Of a stretch of DNA of 64,000 nucleotides, positions 7,738 to 17,272 are shown piece by piece (within the stretch, counting starts at the first letter, position 1; each line of letters begins with the position of its first letter). A program made the position numbers and the translations under genes. The notes beneath the pieces are model-generated. The model ran no database searches and was not told where the DNA came from. It worked only from the letters and a program-made list of their open reading frames with translations. The stretch is taken from positions 1-64,000 of the IMG/VR virus record IMGVR_UViG_3300005582_000001; one strand, written 5' to 3'. This DNA is from a virus.

Positions 7738-9048
7738 ATGAAGCTGATCAAAGACATCCTGAAGGCCGCGACATATCGCCCGGATTCGGCTAACCCCGAG
7801 TTCACGGTCGATGTCACGACGGATGTGTTGGATCACTGGTCGCGCACGTTCAGCGACATGAAGACCGCCGAGATCGGCATCCCCGTCCCGTGGGAGCATC
7901 CGCCGCGCGGTGATGAGAACAGCGATCCCCTCGAATGGGCCAACCGCAAGCAGGGCGATCCGCGCAGTAACGCCGGGTGGGTGGACTCGATCTACCGCGA
8001 AGGCGACACGCTGTTCGCTGTCCTCGATATCGACGACCGCTATGCCGACGACCTGCAAAAGTCCGGCTGCTACGTCTCGCCCAAGTTTGGCGGAACGTGG
8101 ACCGACTCGCTCTCGCGCAAGTGGGAAAACCCGATCCACCACATCGCGCTGACGACGAAGCCCGTGGCGGTCAATCAAAGCCGAACTTTCAGCCCCGTGG
8201 CCTCGCCGGTCTTGGCGTTCTCGCGGGCTATGTGTTTCTCGACCAGCCAATGGTCACAACCGGAGGACGAATCAGTGACACTGACTCCCGAAGAGGCCAT
8301 CGACCGCATCCTGCAAAACCCCGACGTTCTGGCGCGCGCCGCTCAAAAGCTCGGCGTGCATGAATTCTCGGCCACGCCCGGCATGGGGATGCCCCCCGGT
8401 ATGCCGCAAGGCGAGGACGACGGTTACGGTTACGCCCCCGCGCCAGAACCAGCACCCGAACAGAACGAAGCCCCCGACGCCGTGGCGACCTGTATGCAGA
8501 TCATGCACTCGCTCTCGCAGACGCTCCACGAGGGGATGATGGCAATGGCCAAGCTCCACGGAGTCGATGTGGGCGACAACGACGAAGACGACATGGCCCC
8601 CCCTGCTCCCCCGATGGCTCCTCCGGCTCCCGCCCCGATGGCCAGTCCCGCTGTGGTCTCGATGAGTCGCGATCAGTTGATTGGCAACCCGCTCTACGCC
8701 GCGCTGGAACACAAGCAAACCAAGATGGAACGGCAGTCACTCGCCGAACGCATCGAGGGGCTGTTTGACACCGGCCGCGCCACGCGCGTCAAGGCGGATG
8801 AGTTGGTGGCCGCCGTCGGTCAGTACGAGTTCAGCCGCCAGAACGACCTGAAAAACGTCCTGCTCCTCGAACGCATCAAGGTCTTGGAAGAGACCCAGCC
8901 CGGCAGCGCGATCCCTTCGGGGAACGAGACCGAGTTCAGCCGTGCCGCGCAGGCCATGAACCATAACTCCGAGTTCCGATCCTCCGAAGAGATGACCGAT
9001 GAGCGGGCCGAGGAAATCCTCGCCATGCACGGCCTTGTTCGTCAGTAG
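7738..9048 (+). CDS. prohead protease / scaffold (Mu I-like)
   Basis: 436 residues. Residues 1-160 form a Mu gpI-like (U35-type) prohead protease: PWEHPP near 60, an AGWVDSIYREGDTLFAVLDI block, GCYVSPKFGG, then NPIHHIALTTKPV. The rest is scaffold-like: acidic, Met/Pro/Ala-rich and helical. FSR occurs at residues 161, 365 and 400 and MSR at 309; the first falls exactly at the protease/scaffold junction. The same motif separates domains in the giant proteins at 32222-51298. Start: ATG 7738 is the natural N terminus (MKLIKDIL); ATG 7684 in frame is possible. First gene of the head operon, directly upstream of decoration and capsid genes. Confidence 0.85.
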   Translation: MKLIKDILKAATYRPDSANPEFTVDVTTDVLDHWSRTFSDMKTAEIGIPVPWEHPPRGDENSDPLEWANRKQGDPRSNAGWVDSIYREGDTLFAVLDIDDRYADDLQKSGCYVSPKFGGTWTDSLSRKWENPIHHIALTTKPVAVNQSRTFSPVASPVLAFSRAMCFSTSQWSQPEDESVTLTPEEAIDRILQNPDVLARAAQKLGVHEFSATPGMGMPPGMPQGEDDGYGYAPAPEPAPEQNEAPDAVATCMQIMHSLSQTLHEGMMAMAKLHGVDVGDNDEDDMAPPAPPMAPPAPAPMASPAVVSMSRDQLIGNPLYAALEHKQTKMERQSLAERIEGLFDTGRATRVKADELVAAVGQYEFSRQNDLKNVLLLERIKVLEETQPGSAIPSGNETEFSRAAQAMNHNSEFRSSEEMTDERAEEILAMHGLVRQ

Positions 9049-9116
9049 GCAATGAAATCGCCTAGACAGTTCCACAAAAAGTCAATTGCCACCCCGCCCA
9101 ATCAGGAGTCGTCACA

Positions 9117-9926
9117 ATGTCAGCCATCGGATACGGAAACAGCCTGCCAGGCATCACGGATCGTCGCAACAGCGTGGAGACCGACATTGGTTTCCAGAGT
9201 CGCTTCGGCATGTTCGCGACGTATGACGCCCTTGGCATCATCGCCTCGACCGCACGCGATCCCCTGCACGTCGGTTACGAAATGCAGCTACGTGCGGGCC
9301 TGCTCATGGCCAACATCGCTGGCTCATGGACGCAGTACGACGCGGACGCCAACGACGGCTCCCAGTTCTGTTCGGGTGTGTTGGCTCGCGAAGTCTTCGT
9401 ACTCGACCCTTCGACGGGCAACGCAATCTCCAAGCCCGGCCTCATCGCCACCTCGGGCAACCTCAAGGTTTCCGAGAGCCAAGCCTACGGACTCGACGCC
9501 CGTGCCCGAGCGCAGCTCAAGGCCCAAGGCTTCACGTTCGACGACATGGCCACGTCTCCCGCCGTGTTGGGCCACACCTACGCCGGTGCCAAGTCGGTGA
9601 CGGCCGCCACGACCCTGACCTCGGCGGACTACGGTCGCTTGATCGTCTCTGTCGGTGCCGGTGCCCTGACCCACACGCTGCCTGCTCTCGTCAACGGAGC
9701 CGTGATCGAGATCCTCAACGCCGCTGACCAGAACATGACCGTCTCCAGCGCGGCGACCAACGACATCGTGGCCGTCAACGACCTGTCGGCTTCGACCGTC
9801 GCCGCCTCGACCACCGCAATGAAGATCGGTGCCCGGTTCCAGTTCGTCGGCACCTACATCGGAGGCACGCTCAAGTGGGTGTTTTCCGATCGGTCGGCTG
9901 GCGCAGTCACCATCACCGTCACCTGA
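9117..9926 (+). CDS. head decoration protein (lambda D-like) with an extra C-terminal domain
   Basis: 269 residues. Residues 45-100 fit the lambda gpD family: GLLMANIAGSW, NDGSQFCSGVLAREVFVLD, i.e. a beta domain that caps capsid trimers. From about 140 there is a second, Thr/Ala/Val-rich beta domain (TLPALVNGAVIEILNAADQ) that could project from the head surface. Its place between protease and capsid genes is the lambda order. The decoration call rests on motif and context. Confidence 0.7.
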   Translation: MSAIGYGNSLPGITDRRNSVETDIGFQSRFGMFATYDALGIIASTARDPLHVGYEMQLRAGLLMANIAGSWTQYDADANDGSQFCSGVLAREVFVLDPSTGNAISKPGLIATSGNLKVSESQAYGLDARARAQLKAQGFTFDDMATSPAVLGHTYAGAKSVTAATTLTSADYGRLIVSVGAGALTHTLPALVNGAVIEILNAADQNMTVSSAATNDIVAVNDLSASTVAASTTAMKIGARFQFVGTYIGGTLKWVFSDRSAGAVTITVT

Positions 9927-9955
9927 TTCCCGCCCGAGTGCGACCACACGTTTTC

Positions 9956-9975
9956 AGAAGATTCAAAACAGTTCT
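9956..9975 (+). promoter_or_regulatory. RGAA-N12-TTCY site 2 upstream of the capsid gene
   Basis: TTTTC precedes AGAA at 9956-9959; TTCT lies at 9972-9975, 21 bases before the capsid ATG. The 16 bases 9951-9966 nearly recur on the minus strand at 54386-54371. Confidence 0.55.
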
Positions 9976-9996
9976 ACACAACAAGGAGTTTGAGTT

Positions 9997-11160
9997 ATGG
10001 CCACCGATGCTTCCATCAGCGAGTTGCTGACCACGCTGTACACCGCGAAAGCAATTTCGACGGTGGCCGCGACTTCCTCCCCGATTCTCGGGCTGTTCGG
10101 CTTCAATGGGAACGATCCCAAGTCGGATGGCAAGAACCTCTTGCGTGTCGGCAAACGCAAGAGTGGTTGGGATATCTTCGACGACACCCGCACGGCCGCG
10201 TCGTTCCGTGCGCCAGCGGCTCCCGCCGCGACGGTGGCACGCAATCCGGTCGGTCGGGTCGAGATCGTCTTCCCTCGCATGGCGGAAAAGCTCCCCCTGC
10301 TGCACGACGACCTGAACAACTTCCGCAAGATCGGTGGCGGTTACTCCGACTACGATCCACGCGGGATCGACTACATCACCAAGCAACAGCGGTATCTCGG
10401 CCAACGGGCCGCGAACTTCCGCCTGTTGATGACCGCTGGCATGATGCGCGGCAACCTGTACGGCCACCAAGTCGGTGACACCACGTACTACGATTTCGAT
10501 TCGACGGCAGCCATCAACACGATCAGTTGGCGCATCCCCACCGGGAACACGCTCCAGTTGAACATGACCGGCGACGGGAACATCATCGACGCCAGTTGGG
10601 CCACGGTCGCTTCGACGGACATCCCCCGTCACCTGAGCGCCATCAACGCCGCGTTCGAGTACACCAGCGGCTCGCGTCTCGACGTGGCCGTGATCAACTC
10701 GAAGACGTGGGATTTGATTAAGACCAACACGCTGGTGCAGCGACAAGCCGGTTCCTCGAACCGCGTCTTCAAGGTCGATAAGCGTGATGTCGGCATGGGC
10801 TTCAACGGCAAGCCGTTGACGAACCGTGTGGGTGAGATCGACGCGGCCAACTTCGTCGAGTTCATCATCACCGATGCCGTGATGGATGTCGGCCCGCCGC
10901 ACACGCTGCGACGCGAGAAGCTGATCCCTGACAACTACGCCTGGTTCGGCCCTCAGCCCGACAAAGACCTGATGGAGATGCTCATCGGTTCGGAAGTCGT
11001 CAGCGAAGGCCACGGCAAGGCCCCGAGCGAGAAGTACGGCACCTACGCCTACAGCAAAGAAAACGATGACCCTGCGGTGGTCGAGTTGTACTCCGGAGAC
11101 AACGCCTGCCCAGCCCTCTACGTCCCCGCCGCCACGGCTTGGGCGCAAGTGGTGTTCTGA
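9997..11160 (+). CDS. major capsid protein (lambda E-like)
   Basis: 387 residues, ATG with AAGGAG upstream. It has the layout of the lambda gpE family (Phage_cap_E): an N-terminal helical arm, GRVEIVFPRMAEKLPLLHDD, a long spine region with IDYITKQQRYLGQRAANFR, and a C-terminal P-domain part with the VAVINSKTWDLI segment. It forms the HK97-fold shell. The unlinked N terminus fits a separate protease/scaffold. A rho-independent terminator follows directly, as expected for a very highly expressed gene. Confidence 0.9.
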   Translation: MATDASISELLTTLYTAKAISTVAATSSPILGLFGFNGNDPKSDGKNLLRVGKRKSGWDIFDDTRTAASFRAPAAPAATVARNPVGRVEIVFPRMAEKLPLLHDDLNNFRKIGGGYSDYDPRGIDYITKQQRYLGQRAANFRLLMTAGMMRGNLYGHQVGDTTYYDFDSTAAINTISWRIPTGNTLQLNMTGDGNIIDASWATVASTDIPRHLSAINAAFEYTSGSRLDVAVINSKTWDLIKTNTLVQRQAGSSNRVFKVDKRDVGMGFNGKPLTNRVGEIDAANFVEFIITDAVMDVGPPHTLRREKLIPDNYAWFGPQPDKDLMEMLIGSEVVSEGHGKAPSEKYGTYAYSKENDDPAVVELYSGDNACPALYVPAATAWAQVVF

Positions 11161-11182
11161 TCGGTTTCGCGACTGACAACCC

Positions 11183-11218
11183 CGGCGGGGCGGGTTCACT
11201 CCCGTCCCGCCGTTTTTT
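11183..11218 (+). terminator. rho-independent terminator after the capsid gene
   Basis: An 11-bp GC stem with one bulge (11183-11194 pairs with 11201-11212; loop TTCACT) followed by TTTTTT at 11213-11218. It would limit read-through from capsid into the tail genes. Confidence 0.85.
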
Positions 11219-11240
11219 ATTACCACACGGGACATCGTTC

Positions 11241-11588
11241 ATGGCGGTCATCATTGGTTCGACGAAGACGATCGACAATCGGGACGACCGCAAGGAAATC
11301 CGGATCGCGCTGGAGAAGTTGCAGCCCGAGGCCCGCATCAAGTTTCTGAAATGGGCCTTGGCCTTGGCTCCCATCAATCTCGGTTCACGGGGTCAAAACC
11401 CCCTGCGAGCGACCGACAAGGGCGACAAGAAAACCAACCCGTTCCCGTGGGGATCGGTCGAGCAAGTCTACTTCGATTTGATGATGGCGATCTCGCAGTA
11501 CGCGGTCCCATCGGATGTGGTGGTGATCGAGCTGGAGCGACGAGCCGCTAAGAAACTCGTCGGGCTGTCATCCTTTGACAGCTACTGA
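11241..11588 (+). CDS. hypothetical protein of the head-tail region
   Basis: 115 residues, starting at ATG 11241 just after the terminator. Helical N half with LQPEARIKFLKWALALAP. No family recognised. Its position between capsid and the Gp36-like gene suggests a connector or assembly role. Confidence 0.6.
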   Translation: MAVIIGSTKTIDNRDDRKEIRIALEKLQPEARIKFLKWALALAPINLGSRGQNPLRATDKGDKKTNPFPWGSVEQVYFDLMMAISQYAVPSDVVVIELERRAAKKLVGLSSFDSY

Positions 11589-11602
11589 AAGGACGGCCGT
11601 TC

Positions 11603-12109
11603 GTGGGGTTCTACAGCACCAACGTCGATGTCAAACGCTACATCAACCTGTGCGCGTTGCCCGCCCTGACCACCGGGGATTTGTCGTCCGTCACGGTCGA
11701 TGAAGACCAGATTGAGTTCGCCCGCGAATACGCCTTTGAAGACATCAACGGCTACATCGTCAACCAGTACGACCTGACCACAGCCAACGCGGTCAAGCCG
11801 AACTGGTTGTCGCACACCGAAGCGATTTTCATTTGCGTCTGGATTTTCCGACACAGCGCCAACGGGGCCATCCCGCCGGGCTTGCAACAGTTTTATGACG
11901 AGCGGCTGATGGCGCTCCAGCAGATATCGCAGGGCCAACGCCAGATACCCGGCCTCTCGGTGCGATCCGATCCCGGTGTCTCGATGTCGAACCTGCACGT
12001 CGATCAACGCTACGACAGCCACAAGATCCGAACCGAGCCGTGGACCAATACGGGCGATCAACGGTCGGTGGTGGTGCGCAACAACAGCACGAACATCCCG
12101 TTTGAGTAA
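11603..12109 (+). CDS. head-tail adaptor, Gp36/DUF1320-like
   Basis: 168 residues, GTG start with GAAAGGAC upstream. The beginning (FYSTNVDVKRYINL) and the IEFAREYAFEDINGYIVNQY helix resemble the Gp36/DUF1320 adaptor family, in which a helical bundle docks on the portal. Position after the capsid gene fits. No motif is decisive. Confidence 0.5.
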   Translation: MGFYSTNVDVKRYINLCALPALTTGDLSSVTVDEDQIEFAREYAFEDINGYIVNQYDLTTANAVKPNWLSHTEAIFICVWIFRHSANGAIPPGLQQFYDERLMALQQISQGQRQIPGLSVRSDPGVSMSNLHVDQRYDSHKIRTEPWTNTGDQRSVVVRNNSTNIPFE

Positions 12110-12118
12110 GCACACAAG

Positions 12119-12673
12119 ATGTCAGGAACGCTGGTCCGTGCCGCTGTTCGAGACCTGATTCGCTCCCACTTGGGGATTCAGGATCGGCAGTGCCTCGTGA
12201 CCGACAGTCCCGGCAATGCCCCGCCCGATGCGTCTCAGTTGTTCATCGCGATCCATCCGGGCCGCTGGCGACGCTGGGGCGCGTGGAAGCTGGGTCCGAC
12301 GTTCGACGAAGAGTTTGCCTGCCGGGTGACGGTGAGCGTCAAGGCGGGGTCGATTCAACCACAGTGGTGGGGCGAGAAGTTCATTCAGAAGGCTTGCGCG
12401 ATCTCCAGTTGTGGAGCCGGGATTGAGGCGATCTGCCGCGAGATCGCCACGATGCTCCACGACAACAACGAGTTGGCCTGTGCCCTCAACACTCAGGTGG
12501 GGGACACCCAATTCACCGGCGGTTTGTTTTTTGCCGATGGCGGTGAGGCCGAGTCGAGAACGGCCTCGTGGTGGCGCTGCCCGACCACCAAGGAAGCCCC
12601 GGCCATCGGGTTGTCCCAGACACTGTACTTCGACGGGATACGACGGACTCAAGCATCACAAGAGGCGAACTAA
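12119..12673 (+). CDS. probable head-tail or tail-completion protein
   Basis: 184 residues, Trp-rich (RWRRWGAW, QPQWWGEKF, ASWWRCP) with an alpha/beta pattern like tail-terminator or minor tail proteins that sit between adaptor and tube genes. No sequence family is recognised, so the role comes from gene order. Confidence 0.5.
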   Translation: MSGTLVRAAVRDLIRSHLGIQDRQCLVTDSPGNAPPDASQLFIAIHPGRWRRWGAWKLGPTFDEEFACRVTVSVKAGSIQPQWWGEKFIQKACAISSCGAGIEAICREIATMLHDNNELACALNTQVGDTQFTGGLFFADGGEAESRTASWWRCPTTKEAPAIGLSQTLYFDGIRRTQASQEAN

Positions 12674-13006
12674 ATGGCCGACGACGCACCCCGCAAGGTT
12701 TCCACACACCTCATCGTCCTCGACGCGAACGGCCCGATTTTCTCGGGCGTCAAACGCTACCGCGTGGCCTGTACCCCGGAATCCAAGCTGCCGGAATCGG
12801 CGTCCAACGTCGCGTTCCGCAGTGTCATCACCTGTCCACTGTGCCTCGACACGGAAGAGTTCGCGATTCTCGAAGAAGAAATGGATGGCGGTTCCGCAGC
12901 AGATCGAGCCGCCGCCAAGGCGATCAAGGCCAAGGCGGCCGCGAAGGCGGCTGCTGCCAGCCCGGCTCCCGCTCCCGTCGAGAGCGACGCACCGAGTTCT
13001 ACCTGA
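12674..13006 (+). CDS. small tail-region protein with an Ala/Lys-rich tail
   Basis: 110 residues. An ordered N half with one CPLCLD pair is followed by a low-complexity helix (AIKAKAAAKAAAA) and a Pro/Ser end. The start is immediately after the previous stop. No family recognised. Confidence 0.55.
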   Translation: MADDAPRKVSTHLIVLDANGPIFSGVKRYRVACTPESKLPESASNVAFRSVITCPLCLDTEEFAILEEEMDGGSAADRAAAKAIKAKAAAKAAAASPAPAPVESDAPSST

Positions 13007-13048
13007 CCACCAAACACGCCACGCACATCCTGACAAGGAGTCATCATC

Positions 13049-13537
13049 ATGGCCTTGACCACGGGTTTTCAGTCGGGTTCTTACACGGGCACCTACAACG
13101 CAAACGACATCGGCTTGATTCAGGACGCCTTCCGGATCCAGCAGACGTTTGAAGCACAGGGCGTGCGCGCCGACTACTACGGTGACTCCGTGATCGACCT
13201 GATCCTGCGTGGCGGCAATGCGTTCTGCATCTTCGAGGGGCTGAAATGGGCCTCGATCTCGGCCATCGTCGGCGGCCCGACGAACATCGGCGTGATGGGG
13301 ATCGCCAACATGGGCGCTTTCGTTGGAAACTGCGGACTGTCGAAGGTGATGGTTCTCACGGCGCGGGCCTCGTCCTGTACGGTCGCACCCGCCTCGATCA
13401 CGGCGGCCAGCACATTCTTGGCGGAAGGATTCAACGTGGAGTATTCGCTTGGCAACTCCCTGCGGACCCTGCCGATCATGCTGCGGATGCTACCAACGCT
13501 TATCTCGTCCGAAGTCAAGTGGTACGAGATGGCCTGA
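13049..13537 (+). CDS. probable major tail tube protein
   Basis: 162 residues, ATG preceded by AAGGAG. Beta-rich, opening GFQSGSYTGTYNANDIGLIQDAF and then LRGGNAFCIFEGLKW, a pattern seen in tube proteins whose first strands define the sample-independent core. It lies directly before the tape measure gene. The call rests on context and composition. Confidence 0.6.
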   Translation: MALTTGFQSGSYTGTYNANDIGLIQDAFRIQQTFEAQGVRADYYGDSVIDLILRGGNAFCIFEGLKWASISAIVGGPTNIGVMGIANMGAFVGNCGLSKVMVLTARASSCTVAPASITAASTFLAEGFNVEYSLGNSLRTLPIMLRMLPTLISSEVKWYEMA

Positions 13538-13563
13538 CGTGTTGAGTCGCTGCGGGAGCCAAC

Positions 13564-15216
13564 GTGCCCAGACCTGACCATACTGACGATGAGCTTCCGG
13601 AGTTCCCCTACGACGAGGGGAACCCGGACTCTTCGTTGCCGGACGAGGACGCTCAGCAGCCCGCCGCATCCGGGCGCGACGACCTGCACCACGCCAAGGC
13701 TCAACTCGACGACGACGGCCCCACCGTGGGCGAAGCCGCCAAGAGCATCGCCAAGTCCGCTGACCTGAACACAGACGCGATCCAGTCACTCGTCAGCGCC
13801 GTGGAACAACTCGCGTCCTCCCTGCCGGGCACAACACCCAGCCAGTCCACGACACTGGCCACGCCATCGCCCGCGACACCCGCCGACGAGACTCCATCCA
13901 AGACGCCCCCGCTCGACCTCAGCCGCGTCACGGCAGGGCTAGACCGCATCTACTCGGCGATCGTGGACGGGAAGTCATCGTCCGCCGCGCCATCCGCATC
14001 GCCCGCGCCGTCCGCCGCATCACCATCCGCATCGCCCGCGCCGTTCGTCTCGCCCAATCTCGTCCCCGGCCAGAAGTCTGGCGTCGATAAGGTTCCCGCC
14101 GCTCTCACCGAGGGCGAGTACGTCATGCGCCCCGAAGCCGTCAAGACGCACGGCCTCGACTTCATGGAGGAGATCAACGCCGCCAAGGCTCCCGCCGCGA
14201 GCGAGCCGGTCAAGGGGCACTCGATCGGCGGGTTCATTGCCGGAGCAGCATCGAAGGCCGGTAAGGCTGTTGTCGGGGCAGCGAAGGCGACGAAATCAGC
14301 CTATAGCGGCGTCATGGGTGCCGCTGATAGCGCCGAGAGCGCAGTGAAATCGGGGTTGAAAACCGCAGCGCCCTACGTGGCCAGCGAACAAGACACGCAG
14401 TCCATCGTCACCGGCGGCGAAGCAGGCGGCGGCTTCTACAATTCCTACAAGGAAGCCACTCGCTCCGCACAAGCCCCGCAGAACGCCCCCAGCATCGGCA
14501 ACTCGGCCGCTTCAGCGGCGGTGTCCGGAGCGCTCACCGGCGGCCCACTCGCCGGAGCCGTCGCGGGAGTCGTCGCAGGCTTCAAAGCGGTCGGAGAATC
14601 CGCCAACGCAGCCTCGAAAAATCTGGAGTCCTACAGCGCCGAGATCGCCACGGCCAACGCGGAAGCCAATGTCGCGCAGATTACGGGAGACATGGACCGG
14701 GCTTCGGCGGTTGGCGAGGACGTGGCAAGGCACACCAATGTCACGAGTGACATCAGCCAGTCGAACCAGAACCTCGAAGCGGGCTTAATGAAGGCGGGCT
14801 TGGCGATCATGAATCCACTGCTGGAACTCATTGAGCCACTGATCGGGTTCGTGAATCAGGTTCTCGGCGGCATGGCAGCCGAGGCACTCAAGTACCTCGC
14901 CTACATCGGCGAGTGCATTGGGAAAATGCTGGAGTGCTGGCCGTTCAGCCAGCAGGGCACCGAAGCACAGATGAAGAAATTCGGGGACGATCTCCGGAAA
15001 GCGGCCAAGGGGATTGAAGACCTCGTGGATACCGCCAAGAAGGACGACGATGAAGGCGGTCTCGACATTGACCAATTCATGAACCAGTTCCTGCAAGGTC
15101 ACGGGATGGGCGACGATCAGGACCAGCACAAGTTCAGCGCGGTCCGAAACGTCGGCCCCAAGAAAAAGCCGAAGTCGAAGAAAGACTGGAATGCCGCTGG
15201 CGGCGCGTTCGGCTAA
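13564..15216 (+). CDS. tape measure protein (short)
   Basis: 550 residues, GTG or ATG-type start at 13564 (CCAACGTG). The N terminus is acidic and Pro/Ser/Ala-rich. Residues 175-200 carry the tape-measure box KVPAALTEGEYVMRPEAV. Hydrophobic Ala/Gly-rich helices occur at about 215-260 and 310-350, and a helical region with two hydrophobic stretches near 400-470. If about 0.15 nm per residue applies, the tail would be short. No peptidase or lysozyme domain is visible. Confidence 0.75.
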   Translation: MPRPDHTDDELPEFPYDEGNPDSSLPDEDAQQPAASGRDDLHHAKAQLDDDGPTVGEAAKSIAKSADLNTDAIQSLVSAVEQLASSLPGTTPSQSTTLATPSPATPADETPSKTPPLDLSRVTAGLDRIYSAIVDGKSSSAAPSASPAPSAASPSASPAPFVSPNLVPGQKSGVDKVPAALTEGEYVMRPEAVKTHGLDFMEEINAAKAPAASEPVKGHSIGGFIAGAASKAGKAVVGAAKATKSAYSGVMGAADSAESAVKSGLKTAAPYVASEQDTQSIVTGGEAGGGFYNSYKEATRSAQAPQNAPSIGNSAASAAVSGALTGGPLAGAVAGVVAGFKAVGESANAASKNLESYSAEIATANAEANVAQITGDMDRASAVGEDVARHTNVTSDISQSNQNLEAGLMKAGLAIMNPLLELIEPLIGFVNQVLGGMAAEALKYLAYIGECIGKMLECWPFSQQGTEAQMKKFGDDLRKAAKGIEDLVDTAKKDDDEGGLDIDQFMNQFLQGHGMGDDQDQHKFSAVRNVGPKKKPKSKKDWNAAGGAFG

Positions 15217-15237
15217 CTACAACGGAAGGGCATCGCT

Positions 15238-17103
15238 ATGGCACTTCCCGGCATCGGAAGAGTCTCCTACAACGGGCTGGAATTCGACGGCCCGATGATT
15301 AGCTCCAAGGTGAGCATCGAGAACGTGCGCGGAGAAGACGACCGCGCCGTGATCTACAGCAACGTCACGATCGAGATCAAGGCGACGATCAGCCTCGGCG
15401 ACTACAGCGGAGTCGCTTGCATTATCCACCCGGATGACATCGGTTCCGGCGGATACTTGACCATCACGGATCGCATTCGGCACATGCTGTCTCAGGACGG
15501 CAAGCCACTGATCTTCGAGGACAAGATCTTCCACAAGTTCCACGTCAACACGACGTTCGGAGACGGCTACGATCTCGTGGATGTGAACTATGGGCCGCGC
15601 ACCAAGGTCGGCTCGATCGTCCCCATCATGGCCAATAAGGCGTTCGAGGTCGTCTGGTCCGTGACGGCTGCTGTCGGGCAATGCCCGGAAATAATCGGAG
15701 ACGGCCCGACTGGCTACGAGGTGCAGTCATGGAAACGCGACGACATCAAGCAGGTCTGCTACCGCGTGGACTGGTCGGCCGACCATCGGGGCTACACCTC
15801 ACGCACGGTGACGGGCTTCATCGAGATCGTGTCGGCTCCGGCACTAGAACAGCCCGAGAACGTCATCACCGTCTCAGCGGACGACTACCGAGACCGACTG
15901 ACGATCCACATGCCTAAGGCGTTCCGGAGAACCGAGAACAAGTGGTCCCTGAACGAGAAGCGCGACCGAATTTCCTTCACGGTTGTCGATCAGGAATGCG
16001 ACAGCCCAAACCCCTACCCTCCCGGTGTCGTGGCGATGGAGGTCATCCATAAGGTCGCGATCGGGGCGGACTCAGGTTTCACCAAAGGCGTCAGCGAGTT
16101 ATCTGGTTCGTGCGAGGTCGCCAACCCGCTCCCGACATCCGAAGCATGGGAGAAGCTGTACCCGATCATCGACAAGCGGATAAAGGCAGCCCGAGACGCT
16201 TACGGTGGCATTTTGCTGACAAATGTCAGCATCACGGAGTACCTGTTCGCGCGCAAGGTCTCGTTCTCGATCAGCTTCTATAAGCTGTCCGCCTCACCCT
16301 ACGGGTTCATCAAGTCGGCAGGCCTGTTCACCCCGGTGTCAGATGGCAACGATGGCTGGTTGGAATGGCGCAAGTCCATGTACGGCCAGAGCGAGACCTC
16401 CAACGACGAGACCTATGAGCGGGCAATGCCGACAGGGGGGCCAGAGGAGACTCGCCTGCCGTGGGCGCGTCGCTCGATCGCGAACCTGTCCTACGAGCCG
16501 AGCGACGACAAGCTGGTGACGCCCTGTACCAGCCAGCCCTTTGAGGTCACGGTCCACAACCAGAGGATTGACCCGTTCCCGAACGACCTTCAGTCGGCAC
16601 TGAAGAACGTCTGCCCGGCACCGGAAAAGAGCTACGTGAAATACGATAACGCCCTGGAGCTGGTTTCAGAGCAAGACATTAGCTGCTTTAAGGAGCAGCC
16701 GATAGAGGGTACGGCTAGTGACACCTACACAAAACCATCAACAGCAGACAAGGAGCCAATCCCCGGTTCGCAAGACCCGGATGTGAACCGTAACCGCATG
16801 TCGTATTCCGGCGAAACGATTAAAATCTGGATGATCGGCAAAGCCTGTCGGGTTGGCGTGTCTCCCGAGATGCCGGAGTTTGCTAAAGACCTGATCGACA
16901 CCAAGAAAGTCGTGATAGGGAAAGACAAAAGCAAAACATCCAGCAAGAAGTTGCTGGGGTGTACCGTCTATGTGCGGTCATGGAAGGTGGAACTCACCGT
17001 GGCGACAGAACTCACCGCGTTGCTGCCCGACCTCGATGACCTCGCCAAGAAGCTGTTCAAGACACCTGTCGTCCCCGAAGGGATGGAGTGGGACGAGGCG
17101 TGA
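15238..17103 (+). CDS. large tail protein (distal tail/baseplate candidate)
   Basis: 621 residues, ATG 15238 after GGAAGG. Beta-rich throughout, starting GIGRVSYNGLEFDGPMIS; the opening resembles distal-tail-type proteins that begin with an OB-like ring domain. It follows the tape measure, which is the normal place for distal tail or baseplate hub. No enzymatic motif seen. Confidence 0.55.
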   Translation: MALPGIGRVSYNGLEFDGPMISSKVSIENVRGEDDRAVIYSNVTIEIKATISLGDYSGVACIIHPDDIGSGGYLTITDRIRHMLSQDGKPLIFEDKIFHKFHVNTTFGDGYDLVDVNYGPRTKVGSIVPIMANKAFEVVWSVTAAVGQCPEIIGDGPTGYEVQSWKRDDIKQVCYRVDWSADHRGYTSRTVTGFIEIVSAPALEQPENVITVSADDYRDRLTIHMPKAFRRTENKWSLNEKRDRISFTVVDQECDSPNPYPPGVVAMEVIHKVAIGADSGFTKGVSELSGSCEVANPLPTSEAWEKLYPIIDKRIKAARDAYGGILLTNVSITEYLFARKVSFSISFYKLSASPYGFIKSAGLFTPVSDGNDGWLEWRKSMYGQSETSNDETYERAMPTGGPEETRLPWARRSIANLSYEPSDDKLVTPCTSQPFEVTVHNQRIDPFPNDLQSALKNVCPAPEKSYVKYDNALELVSEQDISCFKEQPIEGTASDTYTKPSTADKEPIPGSQDPDVNRNRMSYSGETIKIWMIGKACRVGVSPEMPEFAKDLIDTKKVVIGKDKSKTSSKKLLGCTVYVRSWKVELTVATELTALLPDLDDLAKKLFKTPVVPEGMEWDEA

Positions 17104-17106
17104 CGC

Positions 17107-17270
17107 CTACTTGGACGCCGGTTTCTTCTTGCTCGCGACGTAGGCCGCGCGCTGCTGTCGCACCACGGCATCGTCGATGCGCTCCACCCCGAAGTTCCTG
17201 CCGGAAAAGTCGCGTTTGAGCCTCGCGCCACCGCAGTTTGCTCTGCCGTTTACTGCGCAATGTTCGCGCG
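17107..17270 (-). pseudogene. remnant reading frame without a start
   Basis: On the minus strand a frame runs about 50 codons (…GGARLKRDFSGRNFGVERIDD…KKKPASK-stop) with good protein character but no ATG, GTG or TTG before its middle. The GGARLKRDF part recurs at 19112-19139. I read it as the 3' part of a gene broken when the neighbouring cassette arrived. Confidence 0.35.
17205..17232. repeat. 28-bp direct repeat, left boundary of the inverted cassette
   Basis: 27 of 28 bases match 19112-19139 in the same orientation. The 1.88 kb between them holds two minus-strand genes inside a plus-strand tail operon. Confidence 0.8.
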
Positions 17271-17272
17271 AC

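Noticed and set aside
9919-11235. 438-codon minus-strand frame over the capsid gene
   Set aside because: Antisense shadow of the lambda E-like capsid protein.
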